DNA of 5,413 nucleotides from an uncultured Alphaproteobacteria bacterium (GCA_937901165.1 CALCGS010000082.1:1-5413); one strand, 5' to 3'. Shown: positions 1-5,413, numbered from the stretch's first letter. Numbers and translations: made by a program. Notes: generated from the sequence alone by a model not told the origin.

Positions 1-1026
1 CACTAACGCATCTCCAGGATTCTTCTCTCTGACAAAATATTCATTGAGATAAAAATCATCCGCAAATACTTTCATCATGTTGTCATAGGCTCTTAAGTTG
101 CTTATAACATAATGCTTTGCAAAAGCATATACTGAATTATCTAATGATTCATACTTCTTAACAGAATTTTCAAATAAACTTGAATAAGCAGCGTTCTTAA
201 AGAAATTGTTCTTTGTATAAGAATTCATTGACTTTCCAAAACTACTTTCATGCATAGCAGTTGATAAAAGCATCATGGAATTCACACCATATGCTTCTTC
301 TGTAATAAAGAATGATTCTATCTCATCATAAAACTGGCTCTTATTAACATAATCGTTAGCTCCATCATCGTTAAAATCAAAGTACTCGTCCAAAGAAGAA
401 TCTATATACAAATACTTATTAATATAGTCATTGATTTCTTCAAATGTATAATTGCTTTCTGTTCTAAAAGGCAAATACTGATAATAGTTATAGTAAGGAT
501 TATTTGGATTTACAGAAGATTGTCTTTCTCCATTTCTATAATCAATCACCATTTTGTGATAGTCGTTATAAAAATAATGACCATCATAACTAAAATATTT
601 AACATTTTCTTTTATATAATCAGGAGCATCATCTATTGCCAAAGAATAAGAGTAATAATCAGATTCTAAATCATTTTTAATGTTGTGATACAAAACACCA
701 TCAATACCGATAAAATCCCCCAAATCAACATTAGCCTTCATAAATTTATAATTTTCTTCGCCCAATTCATCACGCGACATAGAAAATTGAATTTCGCCAT
801 TTATATCGTAAATACGCCCAAACATCAATTTTCCCAACCAACGCAAAGCCGTCACACGACCAGCCAATTTAACCCCCGTATCATCAGACAAATTACGTGC
901 ATCTGCAATCGTATGCGTGCGTTCAAATTTATCTTTCCATACAACGCCATCACGCAATCTTATATTTTCAGCCTTTTGCAATCTTGCTTCTAATTCATTA
1001 GTTGATATAGTTTGATTTTCAGACAT
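1..1026 (-). CDS. Hybrid ORF: lysyl-tRNA synthetase (LysS) N-terminus joined in frame to a glucosaminidase-like wall hydrolase; 3' partial
   Basis: Reading leftward from ATG at 1026, 342 codons stay open to the window edge. Residues 1-113 match the start of class II lysyl-tRNA synthetase, which charges tRNA-Lys: the KFERTHT block (33-39), then the anticodon-binding OB fold with LAGR (54-57), LGK (64-66), GEIQ (77-80) and DLGDFIGIDG (101-110). From about residue 114 the LysS pattern stops; the aminoacylation domain is absent. Residues ~111-342 instead resemble Firmicutes secreted wall hydrolases: a Tyr-rich stretch (YSYDGHYFY near 146-154, NPYYNYYQYLP near 177-187) and a glucosaminidase-type segment STAMHESSFGKS (255-266), with Glu260 as likely catalytic acid. 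No signal peptide precedes the hydrolase. Codon choice also shifts: TTG Leu and CGT/CGC Arg dominate early, with AGA Arg and more TTA Leu later. The start is firm: an AAGGG site lies 6 nt upstream and an in-frame TAA just before it. I see two unrelated protein families; that the join is artificial is inference. Confidence 0.8.
   Translation of the reverse strand, partial: MSENQTISTNELEARLQKAENIRLRDGVVWKDKFERTHTIADARNLSDDTGVKLAGRVTALRWLGKLMFGRIYDINGEIQFSMSRDELGEENYKFMKANVDLGDFIGIDGVLYHNIKNDLESDYYSYSLAIDDAPDYIKENVKYFSYDGHYFYNDYHKMVIDYRNGERQSSVNPNNPYYNYYQYLPFRTESNYTFEEINDYINKYLYIDSSLDEYFDFNDDGANDYVNKSQFYDEIESFFITEEAYGVNSMMLLSTAMHESSFGKSMNSYTKNNFFKNAAYSSLFENSVKKYESLDNSVYAFAKHYVISNLRAYDNMMKVFADDFYLNEYFVREKNPGDALV
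687..705 (-). other. Junction between LysS and hydrolase sequence
   Basis: LysS homology ends in the block DGVLY (residues 109-113), where the family normally continues with an R/K-T-K-T-G-E stretch. The hydrolase-like part begins with GVLYHNIK. The residues GVLY may therefore belong to both parents, which would give a short shared sequence where two reads or molecules could be joined. No inverted repeat, insertion sequence or target duplication is visible here. The exact base of the join cannot be fixed without the parent sequences. Confidence 0.6.
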
Positions 1027-1043
1027 ATTTTTCCCTTTTCGTT

Positions 1044-1076
1044 AAAAAAAGACGGGCATACCACAACCGTACGTCC
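1044..1076 (-). terminator. Terminator-like hairpin in the lysS leader (possible attenuator)
   Basis: On the minus strand GGACGTAC (1076-1069) can pair with GTATGCCC (1061-1054) around a seven-base loop. The stem has one A-C mismatch and one G-U pair. Three bases later comes a run of seven U (1050-1044). The structure lies after the proposed lysS promoter and 7 nt before the AAGGG ribosome binding site, so it could control lysS by premature termination. It could also be a plain terminator for short leader transcripts. I recognise no known riboswitch or T-box around it. Confidence 0.45.
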
Positions 1077-1158
1077 GCCAAATTTATTTGATGGTCGCAC
1101 ACCTTTAATTAAACAAACGTTTTATACGGTTCATCTATATTTCCCATTTACTAAATCA

Positions 1159-1186
1159 ATTATACATAAATAACTTGAAAAGTAAA
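1159..1186 (-). promoter_or_regulatory. Sigma-70-type promoter for the lysS-start ORF
   Basis: The minus strand reads TTTACT (1186-1181), a 16-base spacer, and a perfect TATAAT (1164-1159). Transcription would start near 1152, giving a leader of about 125 nt before the ATG at 1026. That leader contains the hairpin at 1044-1076 and a possible 12-residue mini-ORF at 1147-1109. The -35 box is poor but the -10 box is ideal, and the spacing is acceptable. Confidence 0.5.
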
Positions 1187-1201
1187 GAAATAATAAATCT
1201 A

Positions 1202-1229
1202 TTGACAATTTTTATTTTTGTATTAAATT
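1202..1229 (+). promoter_or_regulatory. Promoter for the glycosyltransferase, probably giving a leaderless mRNA
   Basis: A perfect TTGACA (1202-1207) is followed after 16 bases by TAAATT (1224-1229), which matches four of six -10 positions. A start 7-8 nt downstream falls at 1236-1237, on the A of the glycosyltransferase ATG. This agrees with the lack of any Shine-Dalgarno sequence before that ATG. The -35 box lies back to back with the divergent lysS promoter, only 15 bp from its -35 box. Confidence 0.45.
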
Positions 1230-1236
1230 AAATACT

Positions 1237-2295
1237 ATGAATACAGAATTATCTATAATTATTCCGGTATATAATGGCGAATCCAGCATACGCAACTGTT
1301 TGGACAGTATTTTTGCACAATCACAAATTGATAAATACGAAGTTATAGTTGTAAATGATGGTTCGACCGACAACACACAAAACATACTGCAAGAATACAA
1401 ACAAAACCACCCCAACCTAAAAATCATAAAAAAACAAAATGGCGGGGTATCTTCGGCCAGGAATATTGGAATAAAACAATCCAAAGGCAAATACATAACA
1501 TTTATTGATGCAGATGATATGGTTGGCATAAATCCACACTGTATAGATAAATATTTTTCAAAATCAGATTTGCCAATATCAAAACATACCAATCTAGACA
1601 TCTATTATAAAAAAACGTATAATTTTCCAAAAATTACAATCACTGATAATTATTTTACAGAACTGTTAAAATGTACACATCAATCACACCCAGACGTTGT
1701 TTTTGGTGGCAAAATAACATTTAATCAAGACGACAAATACATAAAATGTCATGTTTATAACGAAAATTTAACATATGACGCAAACTTAAAAAACAAACAC
1801 GAAATGATATTACATGCAGACATTCGTGAAAATGCTAATTTTGCTTTATACAAACGCAATTTTTTAACATCACACAATTTGCACTTTGAACCCAAAATGC
1901 CATTGGACGAAGATATGTTATTTTGTATGCTCGCAACATTTTATGCAGAATCTGTCGCAACAGCCAAAAACGCATTATATTATTATAACAGACACAGCAA
2001 CAGTGCATCCAACTTTGATGACGTATCAAAAACAGAACAAAAATACGCTATGGCAACAATTCAAAGATTTTCAACATTTTTGAATATTATTTCAAAACAA
2101 AACAAACACCAACCAATATATACATTTTGGTTAAAAGAATTCGCTAAAAAACGTAATTTATACACGAACATATTGCCAAATAATTTTCCAATATCAACAT
2201 GCCAAACATGTCCAAACGAAACATGTCATAAATGCCCATTACACAAAATAAATAAAAAAATATTTATACAAAACATACAAGATTACACACGTTAA
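1237..2295 (+). CDS. Family 2 glycosyltransferase with a C-terminal four-cysteine motif
   Basis: This 352-residue protein has the GT-A fold signature of GT2 enzymes, which move a sugar from a nucleotide sugar to a surface glycan or lipid-linked acceptor. Visible motifs are LSIIIPVYNGE (5-15) and VVNDGSTDNT (38-47) for nucleotide binding, GGVSSARNIGI (69-79), the DxD-type metal site IDADD (90-94), and LDEDM (223-227) as the likely acceptor/base region. No membrane segment is obvious, so it is probably cytoplasmic or peripheral. Residues ~300-352 are basic and end with C322-x2-C325-x4-C330-x2-C333, a spacing that suggests a small metal-binding knuckle not usual in GT2 enzymes. The donor and acceptor cannot be told. 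The start is set by the conserved N-terminus; no ribosome binding site precedes it. It ends 4 nt before the next promoter, so it appears to be transcribed alone. Confidence 0.92.
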   Translation: MNTELSIIIPVYNGESSIRNCLDSIFAQSQIDKYEVIVVNDGSTDNTQNILQEYKQNHPNLKIIKKQNGGVSSARNIGIKQSKGKYITFIDADDMVGINPHCIDKYFSKSDLPISKHTNLDIYYKKTYNFPKITITDNYFTELLKCTHQSHPDVVFGGKITFNQDDKYIKCHVYNENLTYDANLKNKHEMILHADIRENANFALYKRNFLTSHNLHFEPKMPLDEDMLFCMLATFYAESVATAKNALYYYNRHSNSASNFDDVSKTEQKYAMATIQRFSTFLNIISKQNKHQPIYTFWLKEFAKKRNLYTNILPNNFPISTCQTCPNETCHKCPLHKINKKIFIQNIQDYTR

Positions 2296-2298
2296 GTC

Positions 2299-2327
2299 TT
2301 GATTTTTTATCAATTTTATGATATAAT
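2299..2327 (+). promoter_or_regulatory. Sigma-70-type promoter for the tail-fibre cassette
   Basis: TTGATT (2299-2304) and a perfect TATAAT (2322-2327) are separated by 17 bases, the optimal spacing. The predicted start is near 2334, about 58 nt before the ATG at 2392 and directly ahead of the hairpin at 2341-2362. This gives the two phage-tail-like genes their own expression, independent of the glycosyltransferase that stops at 2295. Confidence 0.6.
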
Positions 2328-2340
2328 AAACAACATATAA

Positions 2341-2368
2341 AAAGACACAATTTTGTGTCTTTTTTTTA
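2341..2368 (+). terminator. Hairpin and U-run after the glycosyltransferase, also in the 5' leader of the tail-fibre gene
   Basis: AAAGACACAA (2341-2350) is complementary to TTGTGTCTTT (2353-2362), and the T-run continues to about 2367, the form of a Rho-independent terminator. It is the only one seen after the glycosyltransferase stop. It lies downstream of the promoter at 2299-2327, so the tail-fibre transcript would begin with this stem-loop. There it could act as a 5' stabiliser, or as a terminator that limits expression. Confidence 0.65.
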
Positions 2369-2391
2369 TTTTTTCAAAAAAGGATTATTTT

Positions 2392-2958
2392 ATGTCAAGA
2401 CAAATACAAATACGACGCGGAACGACAGCCGAAAACGACGCGTTCACAGGTGCAGAAGGCGAAATAACGGTTGATTTAACAAAAAAAACATTACGTGTTC
2501 ATGACGGTTCAACCCAAGGCGGAACAGAATTGGCAAAATCATCAGATATTTACACACAAACCGAGATAGATGATTTGTTGTCGGGAAAATCTTCAACAGA
2601 TTTGTCAAACATAACCGCAACCGGCAAAGAAACAATCGCACATCTTGCTATGCCGAATTTTACACATAAAACATCTATAACAGCGGGTGCTACTGGAATA
2701 CAATATACTGCACCTGCAGATGGATATTATCATTGTGTTGGTGTTTCATCAGCGGTAGGCGGAGAACTTGTTCTTGGTAGTGATTTTTTGAGCACTGGTG
2801 TCGCTGCTGGTAGTAATTTTTATAGAGATACAGCATATAAAACAGGACAAATTTTAACTGTATTTATTCTTGTAAAAAAAGGTGAACCAATTAGATTATA
2901 CTATCAAAATATGGAAATTAGACAATTTCAATTCATATATGCCCAAGGTGCACAATAA
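2392..2958 (+). CDS. Phage tail-fibre / receptor-binding-like protein
   Basis: The product has 188 residues. Residues 1-48 (MSRQIQIRRGTTAEN..., GEITVDLTKKTLRVHDG) match the short N-terminal domain shared by many phage tail-fibre and tropism-determinant proteins, which attaches the fibre to the tail. Residues 53-85 form a polar linker (YTQTEIDDLL...). Residues ~90-188 are Gly/Ser/Tyr-rich with alternating hydrophobics (IQYTAPADGYYH at 103-114), suggesting a beta-sandwich tip that binds a surface ligand. The ATG at 2392 is preferred over a TTG at 2353 in the same frame, because AAGGA lies 7 nt before it and the earlier start would translate the terminator hairpin. The first third uses ACG, GAC and GCC codons more, while the last half favours GGT and GCT, hinting at a modular tip. 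It is followed after 12 nt by its partner gene. The N-terminal domain is recognised; the role of the tip is inferred. Confidence 0.75.
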   Translation: MSRQIQIRRGTTAENDAFTGAEGEITVDLTKKTLRVHDGSTQGGTELAKSSDIYTQTEIDDLLSGKSSTDLSNITATGKETIAHLAMPNFTHKTSITAGATGIQYTAPADGYYHCVGVSSAVGGELVLGSDFLSTGVAAGSNFYRDTAYKTGQILTVFILVKKGEPIRLYYQNMEIRQFQFIYAQGAQ

Positions 2959-2970
2959 AGGAGTATTCAA

Positions 2971-3318
2971 ATGTTCAAAGCAATAAAAGATAATAAAATC
3001 ATAGCAATCAGCGATACAGACAGCGAATTTTTCTGTCTTGTAAAAGATAGTGTGGAATCAGACCAAGAACACACCACAGCCGATTACGACCAATATAATG
3101 GCGAATATCTGTTAAAATCTGAAATACCATTACCAACAAACGAAGAACAACAGGAAAAACGTGCCGAAGCATATTTGGTTGAAGTTGACCCAATCACAGC
3201 ACACATCAACCGCCTGAAAGATGAAGAACAGACGGAAGAAATTGTTGCAGAGATTGAGCAGTTGAAAGCCGAACGTTCTGCAAAAGTTCAGGAAATAAAA
3301 GAAAGGTTTCTGTATTAA
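2971..3318 (+). CDS. Small phage-tail accessory protein (tail-fibre assembly-like)
   Basis: This 115-residue acidic protein has two parts. Residues 1-56 look like a compact beta-rich domain (MFKAIKDNKIIAI, then YDQYNGEYLL). Residues 57-115 are highly charged and helical, likely a coiled coil, ending KVQEIKERFLY. A charged helix carrying an EKRAEAY-type segment (62-68) is common in small proteins encoded just behind phage tail fibres, where they assist fibre folding or attachment. The assignment rests on this shape and on position, not on a diagnostic motif. AAAGGAG (2957-2963) overlaps the stop codon of the preceding gene, with 7 nt to the ATG, so the two genes are very probably co-transcribed and translationally linked. 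No capsid, portal, tube or lysis gene is present in the window. An alternative is an unrelated host protein of unknown function. Confidence 0.65.
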   Translation: MFKAIKDNKIIAISDTDSEFFCLVKDSVESDQEHTTADYDQYNGEYLLKSEIPLPTNEEQQEKRAEAYLVEVDPITAHINRLKDEEQTEEIVAEIEQLKAERSAKVQEIKERFLY

Positions 3319-3319
3319 A

Positions 3320-3342
3320 AAATCCCCAAATTTTGGGGATTT
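3320..3342. terminator. Bidirectional terminator between convergent genes
   Basis: AAATCCCCAA (3320-3329) pairs with TTGGGGATTT (3333-3342) around a three-base loop. The plus-strand A-run at 3317-3322 becomes a good U-run for transcripts arriving on the minus strand. The plus-direction U-run is short, so termination should be stronger for the ATP-grasp gene. The structure lies right after the TAA at 3316-3318 and includes part of the ATP-grasp stop codon (3343-3341). Confidence 0.8.
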
Positions 3343-4609
3343 ACAACATACCTTCTATCATATCAGGCGCAAACACATAAAGTTCCAATTTATCATGAAC
3401 TGATTTTCTTTCTGCAAAAGAATCATCTATAAATATTGATTTTTTATCCTTGATATATTTATACTTTTCATCTTCTGGTTTTATATGAATAATTTCATCA
3501 AACAAATGATATAATCTAAAATTCTTTAATTCTGATATTAAATCACCTTTGTGTTTTGACAAAAGAATTAACTTTTTTCCATTTGAAAAAGCTTTGTACA
3601 AATACGCAACAATTGTATGATTTACATGATTTTCTGAAACCAAACAATCATCATAATCAATATAAATAGTATCATAATCTATTTTTATCTTAAACGAATT
3701 AGACAATGCCCTATCTATTTCAATAGAATAATCATTTTTTATAATATATATTGGATAACCTGATGCTGCAAAACACCACATTAACGGCAAATTAACGCCC
3801 TGCATACGATTTATTTCCATTGTTCCTGCAATTCGTGGTGCAAATTCCATAAGACATAATTCATTATTTTCATTTTCTTTTACTTGAAAAAACCATACAC
3901 CTTTAAAATGCATCGCGTTATTTATTTTTTCTGCTAATTCCATAAAACGAACATCAGAAACAGGGAATGAATTCGCACTAATCCCGTTTAAAATTCTCGC
4001 TCTTTGACGTCCTTGGACATAGCATAATTTACCATTCATATCCGAAAAACAATCAATGGTATATTCCTTGCCAGGCAAATATTCCAAGATAAGCAAACTT
4101 GGATCTTTACGCACTGCGACAGCAACTTCTTCATACGAATTTGCCACAGAACACCCTTTTGATCCCTGTCCAACATCTGGTTTTAAAAAAACAGGATACT
4201 TGTCAATATTATCAATACTATATACTTTTGGACACAGAATAATATCTTTAAAATAAGAATACGTTTTCGCTTTTGATCTAGCAATTTCGCATACTTTCAC
4301 ATCAGATGTTAAAACTTTACATTTTAATTTATCTACATTTTGTGCACATTTTAACACCACACTATCATGTGCCGGAAAAATATAATCAATTTGATATTTT
4401 TCACAAATCTTGTTAATTTCATCAATAAAATTATCATTATCAACAAAAGGCACACCTTCAATGTAATTTTTATAAACAAATTTACCATGGTCTGGCAAAC
4501 TTGATGCACCAAACATTTCAAAATGAATATCATTTGCTAATGCACGATTAATTTCCAAACCTATTTCACTTCCGCAAGGAAATACTAATATATTTTTCTT
4601 TTTTTGCAT
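3341..4609 (-). CDS. ATP-grasp ligase fused to a HAD-type phosphatase domain
   Basis: This 422-residue protein joins two catalytic domains. Residues 1-110 form a Rossmann-like N-terminal domain (NILVFPCGSEIGLEI, 6-20). The ATP-grasp region follows, as in CarB-like carboxylate-amine ligases that form an acyl-phosphate: FLKPDVGQGSKG (141-152) with Lys143 as ATP contact, LILEYLPGKEYTID (173-186), and MEFAPRIAGT (254-263). The last usually reads E-x-N-x-R; here Ala257 replaces the Asn. Residues ~310-422 form a capless HAD domain with motif I IDYDD (317-321; Asp318 and Asp320), motif II Ser351, motif III Lys377 and motif IV IDDS (394-397), so all catalytic positions are present. Both domains should act in the cytoplasm; the substrate is unknown. 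AAGGA lies 6 nt before the ATG. The gene follows the epimerase-like gene by 101 bp with no clear promoter between, so the two are probably one transcript. The pairing suggests surface-polysaccharide modification, but this is inference. Confidence 0.85.
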   Translation of the reverse strand: MQKKKNILVFPCGSEIGLEINRALANDIHFEMFGASSLPDHGKFVYKNYIEGVPFVDNDNFIDEINKICEKYQIDYIFPAHDSVVLKCAQNVDKLKCKVLTSDVKVCEIARSKAKTYSYFKDIILCPKVYSIDNIDKYPVFLKPDVGQGSKGCSVANSYEEVAVAVRKDPSLLILEYLPGKEYTIDCFSDMNGKLCYVQGRQRARILNGISANSFPVSDVRFMELAEKINNAMHFKGVWFFQVKENENNELCLMEFAPRIAGTMEINRMQGVNLPLMWCFAASGYPIYIIKNDYSIEIDRALSNSFKIKIDYDTIYIDYDDCLVSENHVNHTIVAYLYKAFSNGKKLILLSKHKGDLISELKNFRLYHLFDEIIHIKPEDEKYKYIKDKKSIFIDDSFAERKSVHDKLELYVFAPDMIEGML

Positions 4610-4710
4610 TATTATTCCTTTTTCATTGTATTTCTTAATTTGCTTACATTTTATTAATTTGATTTTCCTTATTATTTTCTATTGGAAACATTAATACACT
4701 TTTAAAGATT
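4610..4710 (-). other. Short intergenic gap between epimerase-like and ATP-grasp genes
   Basis: This 101-bp AT-rich gap has no convincing promoter or terminator on the minus strand. It holds the AAGGA ribosome binding site of the ATP-grasp gene (4620-4616). A 15-codon reading frame starting at an internal ATG lacks a ribosome binding site and looks accidental. Confidence 0.5.
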
Positions 4711-5413
4711 TTAAGAAATTACATCTCTTAATTTTTCTATTGAACCCTCTTTTATACCTGATTTTCCAAATATACTTGATGTTCCCGCGACAAAAATATT
4801 TGCTCCATACTTCTTCAATTTTTCAGCATTTTCGAAAGTTATATTTCCATCAACTTCAAAATCCATATTTTCTTTTCCGACTTCTATCAAAAACTTTTGT
4901 AATTTTTCTGCTTTTTTAAAACTAGATTCTACAATTTTTTGACCTGCAAAACCGGGGTTAACAGTAAGTAAATTAATACCATCAATATAATGAATTACCT
5001 CTTCCAGTGCATATAAAGACGTTGCAGGATTAATTGCCAAAAAAACTTTACACCCATATTTTTTAGCATTTTCCAAAGTCCTTTGCACTTGAAATGTACT
5101 TTCATAATGAATAGAAATAATGTCATTTTTTTGCAATCCTAACAATGGAATTATAGTATCCGGCTCTAAAACCATTAAATGAAAATCAAATGGAATAGAA
5201 GTATTATCTCTTAAAGCTTTTAATGCATAGTAAGAAGCGAGTAAAGGTCCCTTGTCATCAGCAAAGAGCACAAAATGAGATTGGGCGAAATATGCGTTGA
5301 AGTCTTTATAGTCGAGGAATTCATTCCTTCTCTCTATGCGGCTGTCTGTTCCTATTGCATCTATTATGCTGTCTTTTTCATATGGCACTAAACCTTTGAC
5401 ATAGTCCGAATAT
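4711..5413 (-). CDS. Ribulose-phosphate 3-epimerase-like protein with a foreign N-terminus; 5' partial
   Basis: The frame is open from the right edge (first full codon at 5412) for 233 residues; a GTG at 5388 is possible but does not look like a true start. Numbering from that GTG, residues ~57-225 match the pentulose-phosphate 3-epimerase TIM barrel, which interconverts ribulose-5- and xylulose-5-phosphate or a related sugar phosphate: DFHLMV (68-73, metal ligand His70), IHYE (93-96), LAINPAT (117-123), VNPGFAGQ (143-150), EVDGN (178-182, catalytic Asp180) and VAGTSSIF (200-207, phosphate grip). The normal first two strands, with the S-L-L-S-A-D and H-x-D-x-M-D-G motifs that supply the other two metal ligands and one catalytic Asp, are absent. 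In their place are ~65 residues I do not recognise (including RIERRNEFLDYKDF), with higher GC and different codon use. As drawn, the enzyme should be inactive. A polysaccharide-locus epimerase variant is plausible for the intact parent. Confidence 0.75.
   Translation of the reverse strand, partial: YSDYVKGLVPYEKDSIIDAIGTDSRIERRNEFLDYKDFNAYFAQSHFVLFADDKGPLLASYYALKALRDNTSIPFDFHLMVLEPDTIIPLLGLQKNDIISIHYESTFQVQRTLENAKKYGCKVFLAINPATSLYALEEVIHYIDGINLLTVNPGFAGQKIVESSFKKAEKLQKFLIEVGKENMDFEVDGNITFENAEKLKKYGANIFVAGTSSIFGKSGIKEGSIEKLRDVIS
5205..5235 (-). other. Junction between unknown N-terminal sequence and epimerase sequence
   Basis: Epimerase homology begins around ALRDNTSIPFDFHLM. Just upstream (toward the right edge) the protein becomes unrelated and its codon use moves to more GAC, AGC, CTC and TTC. 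The change happens within about 10 codons near AYYALKALRD-like sequence (SYYALKALRD). No insertion sequence, inverted repeat or recombination site is seen. The exact breakpoint needs a comparison with intact homologues. Confidence 0.55.

Noticed and set aside
685..993. Plus-strand reading frame of 102 codons
   Set aside because: It lies wholly opposite the LysS-like part of the minus-strand frame, has no ribosome binding site and reads as low-complexity sequence with no family resemblance.
1109..1147. Lysine-responsive leader peptide controlling lysS
   Set aside because: The possible 12-residue peptide has a single Lys codon and no ribosome binding site, so it is kept only as part of a low-confidence finding.
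1212..1601. Minus-strand reading frame of 129 codons
   Set aside because: It is antisense to the conserved GT2 catalytic motifs, which explain this region fully.
2353..2391. Upstream TTG start adding 13 residues to the tail-fibre protein
   Set aside because: Those codons would translate the terminator stem and U-run; the ATG at 2392 has a well-spaced AAGGA and begins at the conserved domain.
2392..3318. Diversity-generating retroelement suggested by the tropism-determinant-like N-terminus
   Set aside because: No reverse transcriptase, template repeat or adenine-biased variable repeat is seen in the window.
4654..4701. A 15-codon minus-strand mini-ORF in the gap before the ATP-grasp gene
   Set aside because: No ribosome binding site, very AT-rich and no recognisable peptide; chance is enough.
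1..5413. CRISPR arrays, tRNA or rRNA genes, insertion sequences
   Set aside because: No regularly spaced repeats, cloverleaf-like sequence, rRNA segments or transposase motifs were found by eye on either strand.

Overview
This is an AT-rich, gene-dense window with five coding regions that can be supported, two of them cut by the window edges. The organism is probably a low-GC, gut-type alphaproteobacterium or a similar uncultured bacterium. That is inferred from the feel of the LysS fragment and of the small phage-tail proteins, not from any marker gene, so it is only a suggestion. The two outermost stretches look as if they come from a different, perhaps Firmicutes-like, genome.

Layout. (1) 1-1026, minus strand: an open frame running off the left edge. 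Its first ~113 codons are the start of lysyl-tRNA synthetase; the remaining ~229 codons resemble a Firmicutes glucosaminidase-type wall hydrolase. (2) 1027-1236: a divergent control region with back-to-back promoters. The minus-strand leader holds a hairpin plus U-run just ahead of the lysS ribosome binding site. (3) 1237-2295, plus: a family 2 glycosyltransferase with a four-cysteine tail, possibly on a leaderless mRNA. (4) 2299-3318, plus: a promoter, a hairpin/terminator, then two genes resembling a phage tail-fibre protein and a small tail accessory protein. (5) A shared terminator at 3320-3342. (6) 3341-5413, minus: a two-gene unit in which a ribulose-phosphate-3-epimerase-like gene, abnormal at its 5' end, is followed by an ATP-grasp/HAD fusion protein.

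How the genes may work together. The glycosyltransferase, the ATP-grasp/HAD fusion and the pentulose-phosphate-epimerase-like protein fit a surface-polysaccharide theme, with an epimerised sugar phosphate, an ATP-dependent ligation and a phosphatase step. The tail-fibre pair sits between them as a self-contained cassette with its own promoter and ribosome binding sites, and no other phage genes are visible.

The most important caution is integrity. At both ends a conserved housekeeping-type enzyme changes abruptly, in frame, into unrelated protein that runs to the window edge, and each enzyme loses parts it needs for catalysis. The simplest explanation is two chimeric joins, from metagenome assembly or another artefact. 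Natural gene fusion is less likely but cannot be excluded from sequence alone. The central ~700-5200 region looks coherent. I see no convincing new biological system; the ATP-grasp/HAD plus epimerase unit is the best candidate for undescribed chemistry.
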